Assembly (NCBI RefSeq): GCF_021603645.1
Contig: NZ_BQHJ01000013.1
Coordinates: forward strand, 62,001 to 126,000
Source: Pseudomonas pseudonitroreducens
GTDB lineage: Bacteria; Pseudomonadota; Gammaproteobacteria; Pseudomonadales; Pseudomonadaceae
Direction: 5' to 3'
DNA: 64,000 nucleotides
Shown here: piece after piece, positions 15,567 through 24,535 of the stretch
How the letters are laid out: each line of letters starts with the position of its first letter
Numbering within the stretch: the stretch's first letter is position 1
Made by a program: the position numbers and the translations under genes
Notes under the pieces: model-generated
Seen by the model: only the letters and a program-made list of their open reading frames with translations
Databases searched by the model: none
Told to the model about the DNA's origin: nothing

Positions 15567-16283
15567 ATGCGCGATACGGCGCTACCCACGGTCACGGCGA
15601 TCTGCCGCGCACTTATCGAGCAGATCGACAGCGGTCTGCTCAGTGCCGGCGGCAAGTTGCCGGCCGAACGCAAGCTGAGCGAGCTGTTCGATACCACGCG
15701 CATCACCCTGCGCGAGGCGCTGGGGCAACTCGAGGCGCAAGGCCTGATCTACCGCGAAGAGCGTCGCGGCTGGTTCGTCTCGCCGCCGCGCCTGCTGTAC
15801 AACCCGCTGGTGCGCAGCCACTACCACGCCATGGTGGAAGGCCAGGGGCGAGTGCCGGCGACCGAGGTGCTGTCGGCCCGGCAGGTACCCGCCAGTGCGG
15901 CGATCTGCGAGCTGCTGGGGCTGCCGGCACTCTCCAGCGTCTACCAGATCCGCCGGGTTCGGCGGGTGGACGGGCGGCTGGTGCTGTACGTCGAGCACTA
16001 CCTCAACCCGGCTTACTTCCCCGGCATTCTCGACAGCGACCTGACCTGCTCGCTGACCGAGCTGTATGCCAGCCGTTATGACATTCGCTATGGCCGCGTG
16101 CGCTTCGACATGGTGCCCACCGCGTTGCACGGTGAAGCCGCCAGCGTACTGCGAGTCGCCGAGGGCAGCCCGGCGCTGCGCATCACCCGCATCAACGGTG
16201 ATCAGCACGGGCGCATCATCGATTGTGACCTGGAGTTCTGGCGGCACGATGCCATTCACGTGAGTGTGGAAGTGCCGGATTGA
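15567..16283 (+). CDS. GntR family (HutC/UTRA) transcriptional regulator
   Basis: 238 residues. The N-terminal winged helix is visible from residue 10 to 75: SAGGKLPAERKLSELFDTTR followed by ITLREALGQLEAQGLI and RRGWFVSP. The C-terminal UTRA ligand-binding domain covers about 85-238 (VYQIRRVRRVDGRLVLYVEH, FDMVPTALHGEAASVL, LRITRINGDQHGRIIDCDLE). It is transcribed divergently from the ABC/phosphatase operon and is very likely its repressor, with an operon substrate as inducer. Related regulators include PhnF and PhnR of phosphonate systems. The operators are described separately. Confidence 0.88.
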   Translation: MRDTALPTVTAICRALIEQIDSGLLSAGGKLPAERKLSELFDTTRITLREALGQLEAQGLIYREERRGWFVSPPRLLYNPLVRSHYHAMVEGQGRVPATEVLSARQVPASAAICELLGLPALSSVYQIRRVRRVDGRLVLYVEHYLNPAYFPGILDSDLTCSLTELYASRYDIRYGRVRFDMVPTALHGEAASVLRVAEGSPALRITRINGDQHGRIIDCDLEFWRHDAIHVSVEVPD

Positions 16284-16306
16284 TCGCCTACCGTCGAGCC
16301 TGATTT

Positions 16307-16385
16307 GTAGGAGCGTGCTTGCTCGCGAACGGAGTCAGCCGATGGCACCGGAGTTGGGTGGTTCGCGAGCAAGCTCGCTCCTACA
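16307..16385. repeat. REP pair, GTAGGAGCGAGCTTGCTCGCGAA type
   Basis: Two inverted REP units, 16307-16330 and 16362-16385, flank a 31-base spacer, forming a BIME-like element just after the GntR stop codon. The left copy has one change (GTG for GAG). Each unit is itself an imperfect hairpin. Confidence 0.88.
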
Positions 16386-16400
16386 GGATCAAAGGCCGAT

Positions 16401-16802
16401 TCAGCGGTCCGGATTCCACTCCGGATAAGCCGGAATGCTGTCCTGCGCCAGCCACGGGCGATCGTGGGATACCCAGATATGCCGCGCCGGACGTGATCCT
16501 GGATCGTCGTCCAGGCTGGCAACGCGGACGATGACGTGAGGCTGGCCGTCGCGTTCGGCGATCAGCTGGGTGCCGCAGCGCGGGCAGAACTTGCGCAGCT
16601 TGCCGGGCGAGGATTCATACGCGGCAACCTTCTCCGCGCCACGGGTCCAGCGGAAGTGCTCGCGCATCACCCCGGCGGTACTGGCGAAGGCCGCCGAGTG
16701 GGCCTTCTGGCACGTCAGGCAGTGACAGTGGCCGATGGGCATGTCGAGGCCGTCGATCTCATAGCCGATGTCGCCGCACAGGCAGCTTCCGTCGAGGGGC
16801 AT
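16401..16802 (-). CDS. GFA/CENP-V family zinc protein
   Basis: 133 residues with the cysteine pattern of the GFA (glutathione-dependent formaldehyde-activating) fold: SCLCGDIGY at the N-terminus, HCHCLTCQ near residue 30, and FCPRCGTQL near residue 75, giving two structural/functional zinc sites. Most family members have no proven formaldehyde-related activity, so the enzymatic name should be treated as a family label. It is monocistronic, between a REP pair and the aminopeptidase terminator. Confidence 0.85.
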   Translation of the reverse strand: MPLDGSCLCGDIGYEIDGLDMPIGHCHCLTCQKAHSAAFASTAGVMREHFRWTRGAEKVAAYESSPGKLRKFCPRCGTQLIAERDGQPHVIVRVASLDDDPGSRPARHIWVSHDRPWLAQDSIPAYPEWNPDR

Positions 16803-16822
16803 GTTCAGTCTCCGGAAAGAAA

Positions 16823-16846
16823 AACGCCCGGCGGCTGCCGGGCGTT
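16823..16846 (-). terminator. Terminator of the M18 aminopeptidase gene
   Basis: A perfect 10-bp stem AACGCCCGGC/GCCGGGCGTT around GGCT. On the minus strand it runs into TTTTCTTTCC. It lies five bases after the stop codon and only 21 bases before the GFA gene start. Confidence 0.88.
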
Positions 16847-16850
16847 CGGG

Positions 16851-18140
16851 TCAGGGCAGCTCGGCGCTGTCGTAGAAGGCGCTGAGGACCTTGGCCAGGT
16901 AATGCAGGTCCTGGCTGCCGGCCAGTTCGCGGATGGAGTGCATGGCGAAGGTCGGCAGGCCGATGTCGACGGTGCGCACGCCGATCTGGCTGGCGGTGAT
17001 CGGGCCGATGGTGGAGCCGCAACCCATGTCGCTGCGGGTCACGAAGCTCTGCACCGGTACTTCGTTCTCCAGGCACAGGTGGCGGAAGAAGCCGGCGGTT
17101 TCGCTGTTGGTGGCGTAGCGCTGGTTGCTGTTGATCTTGATCACCGGGCCGCCGTTGAGCTTCGGGCCATGGTTGCCGTCGTGCTTGTCGGCATAGTTCG
17201 GGTGCACGCCGTGGGCGTTGTCGGCGGAGACCAGCAGCGAGCGTTGCACGGTCCGGGTGAAGGCGTCGCCCTCGGGCAGCAGTCGGCGCAGCACCTGCTC
17301 CAGGAACGGACCGTCGGCGCCGCAGGCCGAACAGGAGCCGACTTCCTCGTGGTCGGTGCAGACCAGCACGCCGCTCTGCTCGTCGTTGCTGCCCAGCAGC
17401 GCCTGCAGACCGGCGTAGCAGGACAGCAGGTTGTCCAGGCGCGCGCCGGCGATGAACGCCTGGTCGAGGCCGATCACGGCCGCGCGCTGGGTGTCGTAGA
17501 AGCTCAGCTCGTAGTCGAGGATGGCGTCGGCGGTGATGCCGTGTTCCAGTTGCAGCTGTTCACCGAGCAGGTCGCGGAAGTCGCGGGTTTCGCCCGCGGC
17601 GACCTGAGCGAGGATCGGTGGCAGCTCAGTCTGCGCGTTGATCGACCAGCCGAGGTTGGCTTCGCGGTTGAGGTGGATCGCCAGGTTGGGGATAACGGCG
17701 ATGGGCGCCCTGAAGTCGATCAGTTTGCTTTCCACCTTGCCGGCCAGGCGGAAGGTGACGCGGCCGGCCAGCGACAGGTCGCGGTCGAACCAGGGCGCGA
17801 ACAGCGCGCCGCCGTAGACCTCGACGCCCAGCTGCCAGTAGCCGTTGCGTACCAGCTCGGGGTTCGGCTTGACGCGCAGGCAGGGGCTGTCGGTGTGGGC
17901 GCCGACCAGGCGCAGGCCGTTCTCCAGCAGCGGCACGGTGCCGAGTTTGAAGGCGATCAGCGAGGAGTCGTTGCGGGTCACGTAATAGCGGCCACCGGCT
18001 TCGGTGCGCCAGGCCTCGCGCTCGTCCAGGCGCTGGTAGCCGGCCTCTTCGAGGCGCAGGGCGAGGGCCTGGGTGGCGTGGAAGGGGGTGGGGGAGGCCG
18101 CGAGGAAATCGATCAGGCCCTGGTTGAGTTCTGCACGCAT
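16851..18140 (-). CDS. apeB: M18 family aminopeptidase
   Basis: 429 residues, cytosolic dinuclear zinc aminopeptidase of the aspartyl aminopeptidase/ApeB type. Metal and catalytic motifs are visible: [14 protein letters not shown] (first His/Asp ligands), CTDHEEVGS (catalytic Glu and ligand Glu), [11 protein letters not shown], and [10 protein letters not shown] with HSIRELAG at the C-terminus. I chose [20 protein letters not shown] at 18140, preceded by GGAG, rather than the longer frame at 18212. Single gene with its own terminator. Confidence 0.92.
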   Translation of the reverse strand: MRAELNQGLIDFLAASPTPFHATQALALRLEEAGYQRLDEREAWRTEAGGRYYVTRNDSSLIAFKLGTVPLLENGLRLVGAHTDSPCLRVKPNPELVRNGYWQLGVEVYGGALFAPWFDRDLSLAGRVTFRLAGKVESKLIDFRAPIAVIPNLAIHLNREANLGWSINAQTELPPILAQVAAGETRDFRDLLGEQLQLEHGITADAILDYELSFYDTQRAAVIGLDQAFIAGARLDNLLSCYAGLQALLGSNDEQSGVLVCTDHEEVGSCSACGADGPFLEQVLRRLLPEGDAFTRTVQRSLLVSADNAHGVHPNYADKHDGNHGPKLNGGPVIKINSNQRYATNSETAGFFRHLCLENEVPVQSFVTRSDMGCGSTIGPITASQIGVRTVDIGLPTFAMHSIRELAGSQDLHYLAKVLSAFYDSAELP

Positions 18141-18226
18141 GGGTAACTCCGGACAGCGAATGGCCGGAAGTTTAACGTAAATGCGCAAATCTGCGGCCAG
18201 GGGTCGCGCCAACAGGTGGGGCGAGC

Positions 18227-18308
18227 GTAGGAGCGGACTTTGTCCGCGATCGTTTCCCGCCGGCTCCGAGCCGGCCGGACATACATCGCGGACGGAGTCC
18301 GCTCCTAC
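18227..18308. repeat. REP pair, GTAGGAGCGGACTNNGTCCGCGAT type
   Basis: Units at 18227-18250 and 18285-18308 in inverted orientation. The spacer itself holds a CCGGCTCCGAGCCGG hairpin at 18260-18274. It lies between the aminopeptidase promoter and the rluA end. Confidence 0.88.
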
Positions 18309-18318
18309 GAAAAAGGAA

Positions 18319-18954
18319 TCAGAACGGTGCGGGCGACTCGAAGCGCAGGCGCTCGCCGGTCTGTGGGTGGGTCAGGGCGAGCATGCTGGCGTGCAGGCAC
18401 AGGCGGTCGCGCAGGGTCAGGGCTTCGCCTTCGGCGTAGAGGCGATCACCGAGCAGCGGGTGGCCGATGCTCAGCATGTGCACGCGCAACTGGTGCGAGC
18501 GCCCGGTGATCGGGGTGAGCTCGACGCGGCTCCAGTTGCCGTGGCGCTCCATCACGCGCCAGAAGGTCAGTGCATGCCGTCCCTGCTCGAAGTCGACCAC
18601 ATGGCGTGGTTTGGTCGGCGGGTCGTAGCGCAGCGGGGCTTCGATGCGGCCGCTGTCCAGTTCCGGCTCACCCCAGCACAGCGCGGTGTAGGCCTTCTCG
18701 GTCTCGCGGTCGTGGAACTGGCGCGACAGTTCGCGGTGGCTGTCGGCGTCACGGGCCAGCACGATCAGGCCCGAGGTTTCCCAGTCCAGGCGGTGGACGA
18801 TGCGCGCTTCCGGGTAGCCGTTCTCCTGCAGGCGGGTGATCAGGCAGTCCTTGTTGTCGTCCGCGCGACCGGGCACGGAGAGCAGCAGGGTGGGCTTGTT
18901 CACCACCAGCAGGGCGGCGTCCTCATGGACGAATTCAATCTGGGAAAGCGGCAT
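18319..18954 (-). CDS. rluA: RluA family 23S rRNA/tRNA pseudouridine synthase
   Basis: 211 residues. The catalytic motif [14 protein letters not shown], with the nucleophilic Asp, is near residue 60. The [20 protein letters not shown] motif is near residue 150. Short length without an S4 domain matches RluA (23S U746 and tRNA U32) rather than RluC/D. It lies downstream of minE on the same strand, separated from it by a terminator hairpin. Confidence 0.88.
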   Translation of the reverse strand: MPLSQIEFVHEDAALLVVNKPTLLLSVPGRADDNKDCLITRLQENGYPEARIVHRLDWETSGLIVLARDADSHRELSRQFHDRETEKAYTALCWGEPELDSGRIEAPLRYDPPTKPRHVVDFEQGRHALTFWRVMERHGNWSRVELTPITGRSHQLRVHMLSIGHPLLGDRLYAEGEALTLRDRLCLHASMLALTHPQTGERLRFESPAPF

Positions 18955-18990
18955 GGAAGCTCTTGCGCGAATAAGAATGACGAAAACGAC

Positions 18991-19012
18991 TGCGGCGGCC
19001 GAAGCCGCCGCA
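18991..19012 (-). terminator. Terminator after minCDE
   Basis: TGCGGCGGC/GCCGCCGCA, a perfect 9-bp stem with a TTCG loop on the minus strand, followed by GTCGTTTTCGTC. It starts 18 bases after the minE stop codon. Confidence 0.8.
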
Positions 19013-19029
19013 GGTTCACCAAAGCCGGA

Positions 19030-19284
19030 TCAACGCTCCGGCAGGGTGATGTTGAGTTCCAGGATCGAACAGCTGCCCTGGTTGGCCAGCTCGACCTGGA
19101 CTTGTTCCTGGTCGATGGGCACGTATTTGCGGATCACTTCCAGCAGGTCTTTCTGCAACTGCGGGAGGTAGTCCGGTTGCGAACGGTTGCCGCGCTCGTG
19201 GGCGACGATGATCTGGAGTCTTTCTTTCGCGATGGATGCGCTGTTTTGCGCCTTCCGGCTGCGGAAGAAATCTAAAAGGCTCAT
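19030..19284 (-). CDS. minE: Cell division topological specificity factor MinE
   Basis: 84 residues. The N-terminal membrane-targeting and MinD-binding part ([20 protein letters not shown], then [12 protein letters not shown]) is followed by the dimerising topological domain ([19 protein letters not shown]). MinE displaces MinD from the membrane and drives the pole-to-pole oscillation that keeps Z-rings at midcell. Its start overlaps the minD stop by four bases. Confidence 0.97.
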   Translation of the reverse strand: MSLLDFFRSRKAQNSASIAKERLQIIVAHERGNRSQPDYLPQLQKDLLEVIRKYVPIDQEQVQVELANQGSCSILELNITLPER

Positions 19285-20096
19285 TCACGTCCTCCGAACA
19301 GTCGTTGCAGGAATCCTTTCTTTTGCACATCGAGGAACCGATGGGGCATTTCCTTGCCCAGCAGTCGCTCGACGGCGTCGCTGTACGCCTGGCCGGCGTC
19401 GCTCTCTTCGTCGAGGATGACCGGTACGCCCTGGTTGGATGCCTTCAGCACGGCCTGGGATTCCGGAATCACGCCGAGCAGACGGATGGCCAGGATTTCC
19501 TCGACGTCTTCGACGCCGAGCATTTCGCCCTTGGTGACCCGCTCCGGGTTGTAGCGGGTCAGCAGCAGGTGTTCCTTGATCGCATCCTCGCCTTTCTCGG
19601 CGCGGGCGGACTTGCTGGCCAGCAGGCCGAGCATGCGGTCGGAGTCGCGGACCGAGGAGACTTCCGGGTTGGTCACGACGATCGCCTCGTCGGCGTAGTA
19701 CATGGCCAGGTGGGCACCTTTCTCGATGCCGGCCGGGGAGTCGCAGATCACATAGTCGAAGGTCTGCTTGAGCTCTTCGATGACCTTGCCGACGCCTTCC
19801 TGGGTGAGCGCATCCTTGTCGCGGGTCTGGCTGGCGGCCAGCACGAACAGGTTCTCGAGGCGCTTGTCCTTGATCAGGGCCTGGGTCAGGGTCGCTTCGC
19901 CATTGATGACGTTGACGAAGTCGTACACCACGCGGCGTTCGCAGCCCATGATCAGGTCGAGGTTACGCAGGCCTACGTCGAAGTCGACGATGACGGTCTT
20001 GTGGCCGCGCAGGGCCAGGCCGGTGCCGATGGCTGCGCTGGTGGTGGTTTTACCGACGCCACCCTTACCGGAAGTGACTACGAGGATCTTGGCCAA
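19281..20096 (-). CDS. minD: Septum-site determining ATPase MinD
   Basis: 271 residues. The deviant Walker [15 protein letters not shown] is at residues 11-24, and [18 protein letters not shown] follows. The C-terminal amphipathic membrane-targeting helix ([11 protein letters not shown]) is intact. ATP-bound MinD recruits MinC and is removed by MinE. Middle gene of minCDE, overlapping minE by four bases, with 61 bases between it and minC. Confidence 0.97.
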   Translation of the reverse strand: MAKILVVTSGKGGVGKTTTSAAIGTGLALRGHKTVIVDFDVGLRNLDLIMGCERRVVYDFVNVINGEATLTQALIKDKRLENLFVLAASQTRDKDALTQEGVGKVIEELKQTFDYVICDSPAGIEKGAHLAMYYADEAIVVTNPEVSSVRDSDRMLGLLASKSARAEKGEDAIKEHLLLTRYNPERVTKGEMLGVEDVEEILAIRLLGVIPESQAVLKASNQGVPVILDEESDAGQAYSDAVERLLGKEMPHRFLDVQKKGFLQRLFGGRE

Positions 20097-20157
20097 GGTG
20101 ATTCACCCCAAAGAAAAAACGAAGAATTCTGGTCCCTGAAAGTCGCGGCAGTATCCG

Positions 20158-21093
20158 TTAAAGGCGGGTGATGTTCAACACGTCACCCGACAGGCTGACG
20201 TGCACCGCCTGGCCCCATTGCGGACTGCGTCGCAGGTCTTCGGCGACCTTGTAATTACCAGCGATGGACACCAGCTCGGCGGCCAGTTGCTGGCAGAAAA
20301 TACGTGCGCTGGTATCGCCCTTGACGCCGGCCAGGGCGCGTCCGCGCATCGGACCGTACACATGGATATTTCCGTCGGCGAGAAGTTCCGCACCCGGGCT
20401 GACGGGGGCGAGCACGATCAGGTCGCCGCCGGCGGCGTAGATCTGCACGCCGCCGCGTACCGGAGTGGTTACCAGCTTGGTCGGTCGGACGACCGGTGCC
20501 GGCGGCTCGGCCGGTTTTTCCGCAACGGCTTCCGGCGCTTCGGCGGTTGCCTGGACGTCAGCGTCCGTCGGTTTTTCCTGCTTGGCCTCGGCGGCCTGCT
20601 CAACCGGCTGCTGCGCCGGCTTTTCGGCCTGCACGCCGGCACCTGCAGCCTGTTCGACCACCTTCTCGGAGAGCTTCTCGCCACGCGGGCGACGTACCGG
20701 TGCGGCGCCGGTCACCTGCGGGACGCTGTCCCTGGGTTCGACCGGACGCTCGCGGGAGGAACCCGAAGGCGGCAGCACCGGAATGTCGAACATGGTGGCC
20801 AGGCGGATGTCTTCCTCGCGGCTGGCGCGCACGGCCAGGGTGCGCAGGCCGTGGCGGCGGCAGATATCCAGCACGCCCTGCAGGTCGAGCTGGCCCTCGC
20901 CATCGGGCAGCTTGTCCAGCGCCAGTACCAACGGGGTGTCACGGAAGAAGTTGGGCGCCTGGGCGACCTTGTCGGCGAGCTGGCGGTCCAGGCGCGGCAG
21001 GTCATTGTGGGCCAGTTCCAGAACGGTGACGGCCAGCATGCTGCCCTTGAGCTGGAATACGGGATCGTGGTCGAGAAGGTCGGCTTGGCTCAT
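20158..21093 (-). CDS. minC: Septum site-determining protein MinC with an extended linker
   Basis: 311 residues. The N-terminal FtsZ-inhibiting domain covers about 1-108 and the C-terminal beta-helical, MinD-binding domain about 205-311 ([34 protein letters not shown]). Between them, residues about 109-203 form a low-complexity linker rich in Ala, Glu, Pro, Gln and Lys ([20 protein letters not shown]). MinC of E. coli is 231 residues and, as I recall, P. aeruginosa MinC about 263, so this linker is clearly longer. No frameshift or stop is present and codon use is like its neighbours. Confidence 0.95.
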   Translation of the reverse strand: MSQADLLDHDPVFQLKGSMLAVTVLELAHNDLPRLDRQLADKVAQAPNFFRDTPLVLALDKLPDGEGQLDLQGVLDICRRHGLRTLAVRASREEDIRLATMFDIPVLPPSGSSRERPVEPRDSVPQVTGAAPVRRPRGEKLSEKVVEQAAGAGVQAEKPAQQPVEQAAEAKQEKPTDADVQATAEAPEAVAEKPAEPPAPVVRPTKLVTTPVRGGVQIYAAGGDLIVLAPVSPGAELLADGNIHVYGPMRGRALAGVKGDTSARIFCQQLAAELVSIAGNYKVAEDLRRSPQWGQAVHVSLSGDVLNITRL

Positions 21094-21237
21094 GGTCAGG
21101 CTGCATCACTAAATGGTGTGGACTTATAACGGAGCGCCCCGGCAGCCGCAAGCATGGCGGTAGGCCAGGGCGCGAAGGCGGGCGCGCTGTGCGCCGGCAA
21201 GGTAGAATGTCGGGCTTTGACCTAGCCGGAAAGTTCC

Positions 21238-22170
21238 ATGGACCGCCCCACCTTTCGCCGTGAGTTCCTCCATCCTCGCCATTGGCCGCTCTGGCTCGGT
21301 CTTGGTGTGCTGTGGCTGGTGGTGCAGCTGCCATACCCGGCGCTGCTCTGGCTCGGGCGTGCGCTGGGAGCGCTGATGTACCGCGTGGTGGGCAGCCGCC
21401 GGGCGATCGCCGCGCGCAACCTGGAGCTGTGCTTCCCGGAGCTCTCCGCTGCCGAGCGCAAGCGCCTGCTCAAGGAAAACTTCGCGTCGACCGGCATCGC
21501 CTTCTTCGAAATGGCCATGAGCTGGTGGTGGCCCAAGGCCCGTCTGGCCAAGCTCGCCCACATCGAGGGCATCGAGCACCTGAAGAAAGCCGAGGCCGAG
21601 GGCAAGGGCGTGATCCTCATGGCCATGCACTTCACCACCCTGGAGATCGGTGCGGCGTTGCTCGGCCAGGTGCAGACCATCGACGGCATGTACCGCGAGC
21701 ACGACAACCCGGTGTTCGATTTCGTCCAGCGCACCGGCCGCGAGCGGCATAACGCCGACGCCACCGCCATCGAGCGCGAGGACGTGCGCGCCATGCTCAA
21801 GGTGCTGCGCGCCGGCCGCGCCATCTGGTACGCGCCGGACCAGGACTACGGCGCCAAGCAGAGCCTGTTCGTGCCACTGTTCGGTATCCAGGCCGCCACG
21901 GTCACCGCCACCACCAAGTTCGCCCGCCTGGGCCGCGCGCTGGTGCTGCCGTTCACCCAGTCGCGTCTGGCCGATGGTTCCGGCTACCGCCTGACCATTC
22001 ATCCGCCGCTGGAGGACTTCCCTGGCGAGAGTGAAGAGGCCGACTGCATCCGCATCAACCAATGGGTGGAAAGCGAAATTCGCCGCCAGCCCGAGCAGTA
22101 CCTCTGGGCGCATCGGCGCTTCAAGAGCCGCCCGGAGGGCGAGCCCAAGCTCTACGACAAGAAGAAGTAG
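21238..22170 (+). CDS. htrB2: Lipid A biosynthesis lauroyl/secondary acyltransferase
   Basis: 310 residues, inner-membrane LpxL/HtrB family enzyme that adds a secondary acyl chain to lipid A. A hydrophobic anchor lies at residues 20-50 (PLWLGLGVLWLVVQLPYPAL). The HX4E catalytic motif appears as HFTTLE near residue 130. YAPDQDYG and FVPLFGIQAATVTATTKFAR are conserved in the family. The position next to minC matches the P. aeruginosa gene I know as htrB2 (PA3242). It is divergent from minC across a 144-base promoter region. Confidence 0.9.
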   Translation: MDRPTFRREFLHPRHWPLWLGLGVLWLVVQLPYPALLWLGRALGALMYRVVGSRRAIAARNLELCFPELSAAERKRLLKENFASTGIAFFEMAMSWWWPKARLAKLAHIEGIEHLKKAEAEGKGVILMAMHFTTLEIGAALLGQVQTIDGMYREHDNPVFDFVQRTGRERHNADATAIEREDVRAMLKVLRAGRAIWYAPDQDYGAKQSLFVPLFGIQAATVTATTKFARLGRALVLPFTQSRLADGSGYRLTIHPPLEDFPGESEEADCIRINQWVESEIRRQPEQYLWAHRRFKSRPEGEPKLYDKKK

Positions 22171-22225
22171 GCCGTTCATCTTTCCGGCGGCCTAAGCTGG
22201 TAACGACGCGACAAGGACTTCTGCC

Positions 22226-23413
22226 GTGACCGACTCCGCCACTCTCCCGCAGCAATCACCGGCCGTCACCGGCCTGATCCTCTCCGGCGGTGGGGCGCGG
22301 GCGGCCTACCAGGTCGGTGTGCTGGCCGCCATCGCCGAATTGCTGCCCGAGGGCGCCGAGAATCCCTTTCCGGTCATCGTCGGTACCTCCGCTGGCGCCA
22401 TCAACGCGGTCGGGCTGGCCTGCGGAGCACTCTCCTTCACCGGTGCGGTGGAGCGCCTGACCAAGGTCTGGAAGGGCTTTCGCACCGGGCAGGTATACCG
22501 TGCCGACTGGCCCGGCGTGTTCAGCCAGGCCTTCAAGTTCCTCGGCCACAGCCTGCTCGGGTTGGGTAAGCGCGAGCCGGTGGCGCTGCTGGACAGCACG
22601 CCGCTGCGCTATCTGCTGGAACGCGAGCTGGACCTCTCCGGCATTGCCGCCGCCGTGCGTCGACGCAACCTGCGCGCGGTGGCGGTAACGGCGTTCGGCT
22701 ACGAATCCGGCCAGGCGGTGACCTTCTACCAGGGCCGCGCCACCATCGATCCCTGGCTGCGCCACCGGCGCATCGGTGTGCCGACGCGCCTGCAGATCGA
22801 GCATTTGCTGGCCAGCTCGGCGATCCCGCTGCTGTTCCGCCCGGTGAAGATTCTCCGTGAGTTCTTCGGCGACGGCGCGGTGCGCCAGCAGGCACCGATC
22901 AGCCCGGCGCTGCACCTGGGGGCCAATCGCGTGCTGGTCATCGGCGTCAGCGGCAACCCCACGCTGGGCAGCGCCAACGAGCAGGTCGCGAATTACCGCA
23001 CCGGCCAGCCGCCGAGCCTGGCACAGGTAGGCATCCACCTGCTGAACAGCACTTTCATTGACAGCCTGGAAGGCGATATTGAGTTGCTGCACCGCATCAA
23101 CTTCCTCAGTTCACTGGTGCCCGAAGAGGCGCGCCGCTCGACGCTGGGGCTGGCGCCGGTGGACGTGTTGCTGATTTCGCCGAGCAGGCCGCTGGACGAG
23201 ATCGCCGCGCAGTTCCGCCACGAGCTGCCCAAGCCGTTGCGCCTGTTCCTGCGTGGGCCGGGGGCGACCAAGGCGAGCGGGGCGGGGGTGCTCAGCTACC
23301 TGCTGTTCGAGCCGGGCTATTGCAATGCGCTGATCGATCTGGGGTATCGCGATGCCATGGAAAAGCGCGCGGAGATCGCGCGCTTTCTGGGGATGGAGGA
23401 GTGGTCGCTGTAG
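22226..23413 (+). CDS. Patatin-like phospholipase family protein
   Basis: 395 residues, no signal peptide. The catalytic dyad of patatins is present: oxyanion loop LSGGGARAAYQVGVL near residue 20, nucleophile elbow GTSAG near residue 55, and the DGA aspartate motif in FFGDGAVRQ near residue 215. The central region (RATIDPWLRHRRIGVPTRLQ) matches the bacterial RssA-like/PlpD-unrelated cytosolic group. Expected activity is lipid acyl hydrolysis. It starts 55 bases after the acyltransferase gene and may be co-transcribed with it. Confidence 0.88.
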   Translation: MTDSATLPQQSPAVTGLILSGGGARAAYQVGVLAAIAELLPEGAENPFPVIVGTSAGAINAVGLACGALSFTGAVERLTKVWKGFRTGQVYRADWPGVFSQAFKFLGHSLLGLGKREPVALLDSTPLRYLLERELDLSGIAAAVRRRNLRAVAVTAFGYESGQAVTFYQGRATIDPWLRHRRIGVPTRLQIEHLLASSAIPLLFRPVKILREFFGDGAVRQQAPISPALHLGANRVLVIGVSGNPTLGSANEQVANYRTGQPPSLAQVGIHLLNSTFIDSLEGDIELLHRINFLSSLVPEEARRSTLGLAPVDVLLISPSRPLDEIAAQFRHELPKPLRLFLRGPGATKASGAGVLSYLLFEPGYCNALIDLGYRDAMEKRAEIARFLGMEEWSL

Positions 23414-23437
23414 GCCCGCGGCGGTATTGCCATGAGC

Positions 23438-23509
23438 GTAGGAGCGGACTCCGTCCGCGATTGGCATCAGGCGCGTGGGGAAACCATCGCGGACGGAGTC
23501 CGCTCCTAC
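23438..23509. repeat. REP pair, GTAGGAGCGGACTCCGTCCGCGAT type
   Basis: Perfect inverted copies at 23438-23461 and 23486-23509 with a 24-base spacer, placed between the convergent patatin and pirin genes. Confidence 0.9.
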
Positions 23510-23534
23510 GTGTAGCCAGCCCTGTGCGTCTCGG

Positions 23535-24395
23535 TCAGACCGCGAACACACCATCGCGGTAGTCGCGCAGGGCCTGCTCGATCTCCTCGCGGCTGTTCAT
23601 CACGAACGGGCCGTACTGCACGATGGGTTCGTTGAGCGGCTTGCCTGCCAGCAGCAGGACGCGCGCGCCCTGGTCGCTGGACAGCTGGATCTCGTCGCCC
23701 TGGCCCAGGCGCACCAGGCGGTTGCTGGCGACGTTCTCGTTACTGCGCTCACCCGGCACCTGCAGCGAGCCTTCATAGACGTACAGCATCACCCGATGGC
23801 CCGCCGGAATCTGCGGAGCCACCGAAGTGCCCGCCGGCAGGACCAGATCGTAATAGTGCGGTTCCGTGCCCGGACGCTGCACCGCGCCATCGATGGCGGT
23901 CTCGCCGTCGTCGAAGCGCCCGGCGATCACGGTCACGCCCACACCTTGCCCGGTGGTCACGCGCGGCACGTCTTCCGGCTCGATATCGCGGTAGCCGGCC
24001 GGGGCCAGCTTGTCCTTCGCCGGCAGGTTCAGCCACAGCTGGAAGCCACGCATGGCGCCTTCCACCTGCTCGGGCATCTCGCTGTGGATGATGCCGTGGG
24101 CCGCTGTCATCCACTGCACGCCGCCGGGCTTGAGCAGGCCGGTATTGCCCAGGTGGTCTTCGTGGCGCATGCGTCCTTCGAGCATGTAGGTGACAGTCTC
24201 GAAGCCACGGTGCGGGTGCGCCGGGAAGCCGGCGATGTAGTCGTCGGGGTTCTGCGTGTCGAACTGGTCGAGCATCAGGAACGGATCGAAGCGTTCGATG
24301 CCAGGGCCGCCGATCACTCGGGTCAGGCGCACGCCGGCACCGTCGGAGGCCGGGTGGCCGATGTGCTGGTCGATCACGGTACGTAAGCGGGTCAT
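23535..24395 (-). CDS. Pirin family protein
   Basis: 286 residues, bicupin. The metal-binding set of pirins is visible: HPHRGFETVTYMLEGRMRHE (two His plus His), and AAHGIIHSEMP (His, Glu) near residue 100. RVIGGPGIERFDPFLMLDQF is the N-terminal family signature. The C-terminal cupin ends with VRLGQGDEIQLSSDQGARVL and FGPF-like VQYGPFVMNS. Bacterial pirins have quercetinase or redox-regulatory roles; which applies here is not visible. Single gene, GGAGGT-type ribosome site (AAGGAGGTCCCC) before the ATG. Confidence 0.92.
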   Translation of the reverse strand: MTRLRTVIDQHIGHPASDGAGVRLTRVIGGPGIERFDPFLMLDQFDTQNPDDYIAGFPAHPHRGFETVTYMLEGRMRHEDHLGNTGLLKPGGVQWMTAAHGIIHSEMPEQVEGAMRGFQLWLNLPAKDKLAPAGYRDIEPEDVPRVTTGQGVGVTVIAGRFDDGETAIDGAVQRPGTEPHYYDLVLPAGTSVAPQIPAGHRVMLYVYEGSLQVPGERSNENVASNRLVRLGQGDEIQLSSDQGARVLLLAGKPLNEPIVQYGPFVMNSREEIEQALRDYRDGVFAV

Positions 24396-24506
24396 GGGGA
24401 CCTCCTTGATCTGTGAATGGAGATCATCCTAGTCCCAATTGATGGATCAATGGTTGCGAGTTTTTCAGCGTACCAATCGATAAAATAGATGTGTTAATGG
24501 AAAGAA

Positions 24507-24530
24507 AACCGCCGCCCGAAGGCGGCGGTT
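24507..24530 (-). terminator. Terminator of mlaA
   Basis: AACCGCCGCC/GGCGGCGGTT, a perfect 10-bp stem with a TTCG tetraloop on the minus strand, followed by TTCTTTCC. It begins five bases beyond the mlaA stop. Confidence 0.9.
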
Positions 24531-24535
24531 TCGTC

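Noticed and set aside
16307-16385. Regular inverted repeats as a CRISPR array
   Set aside because: The units are inverted pairs at scattered sites and match Pseudomonas REP consensus; there are no regularly spaced direct repeats or cas genes.
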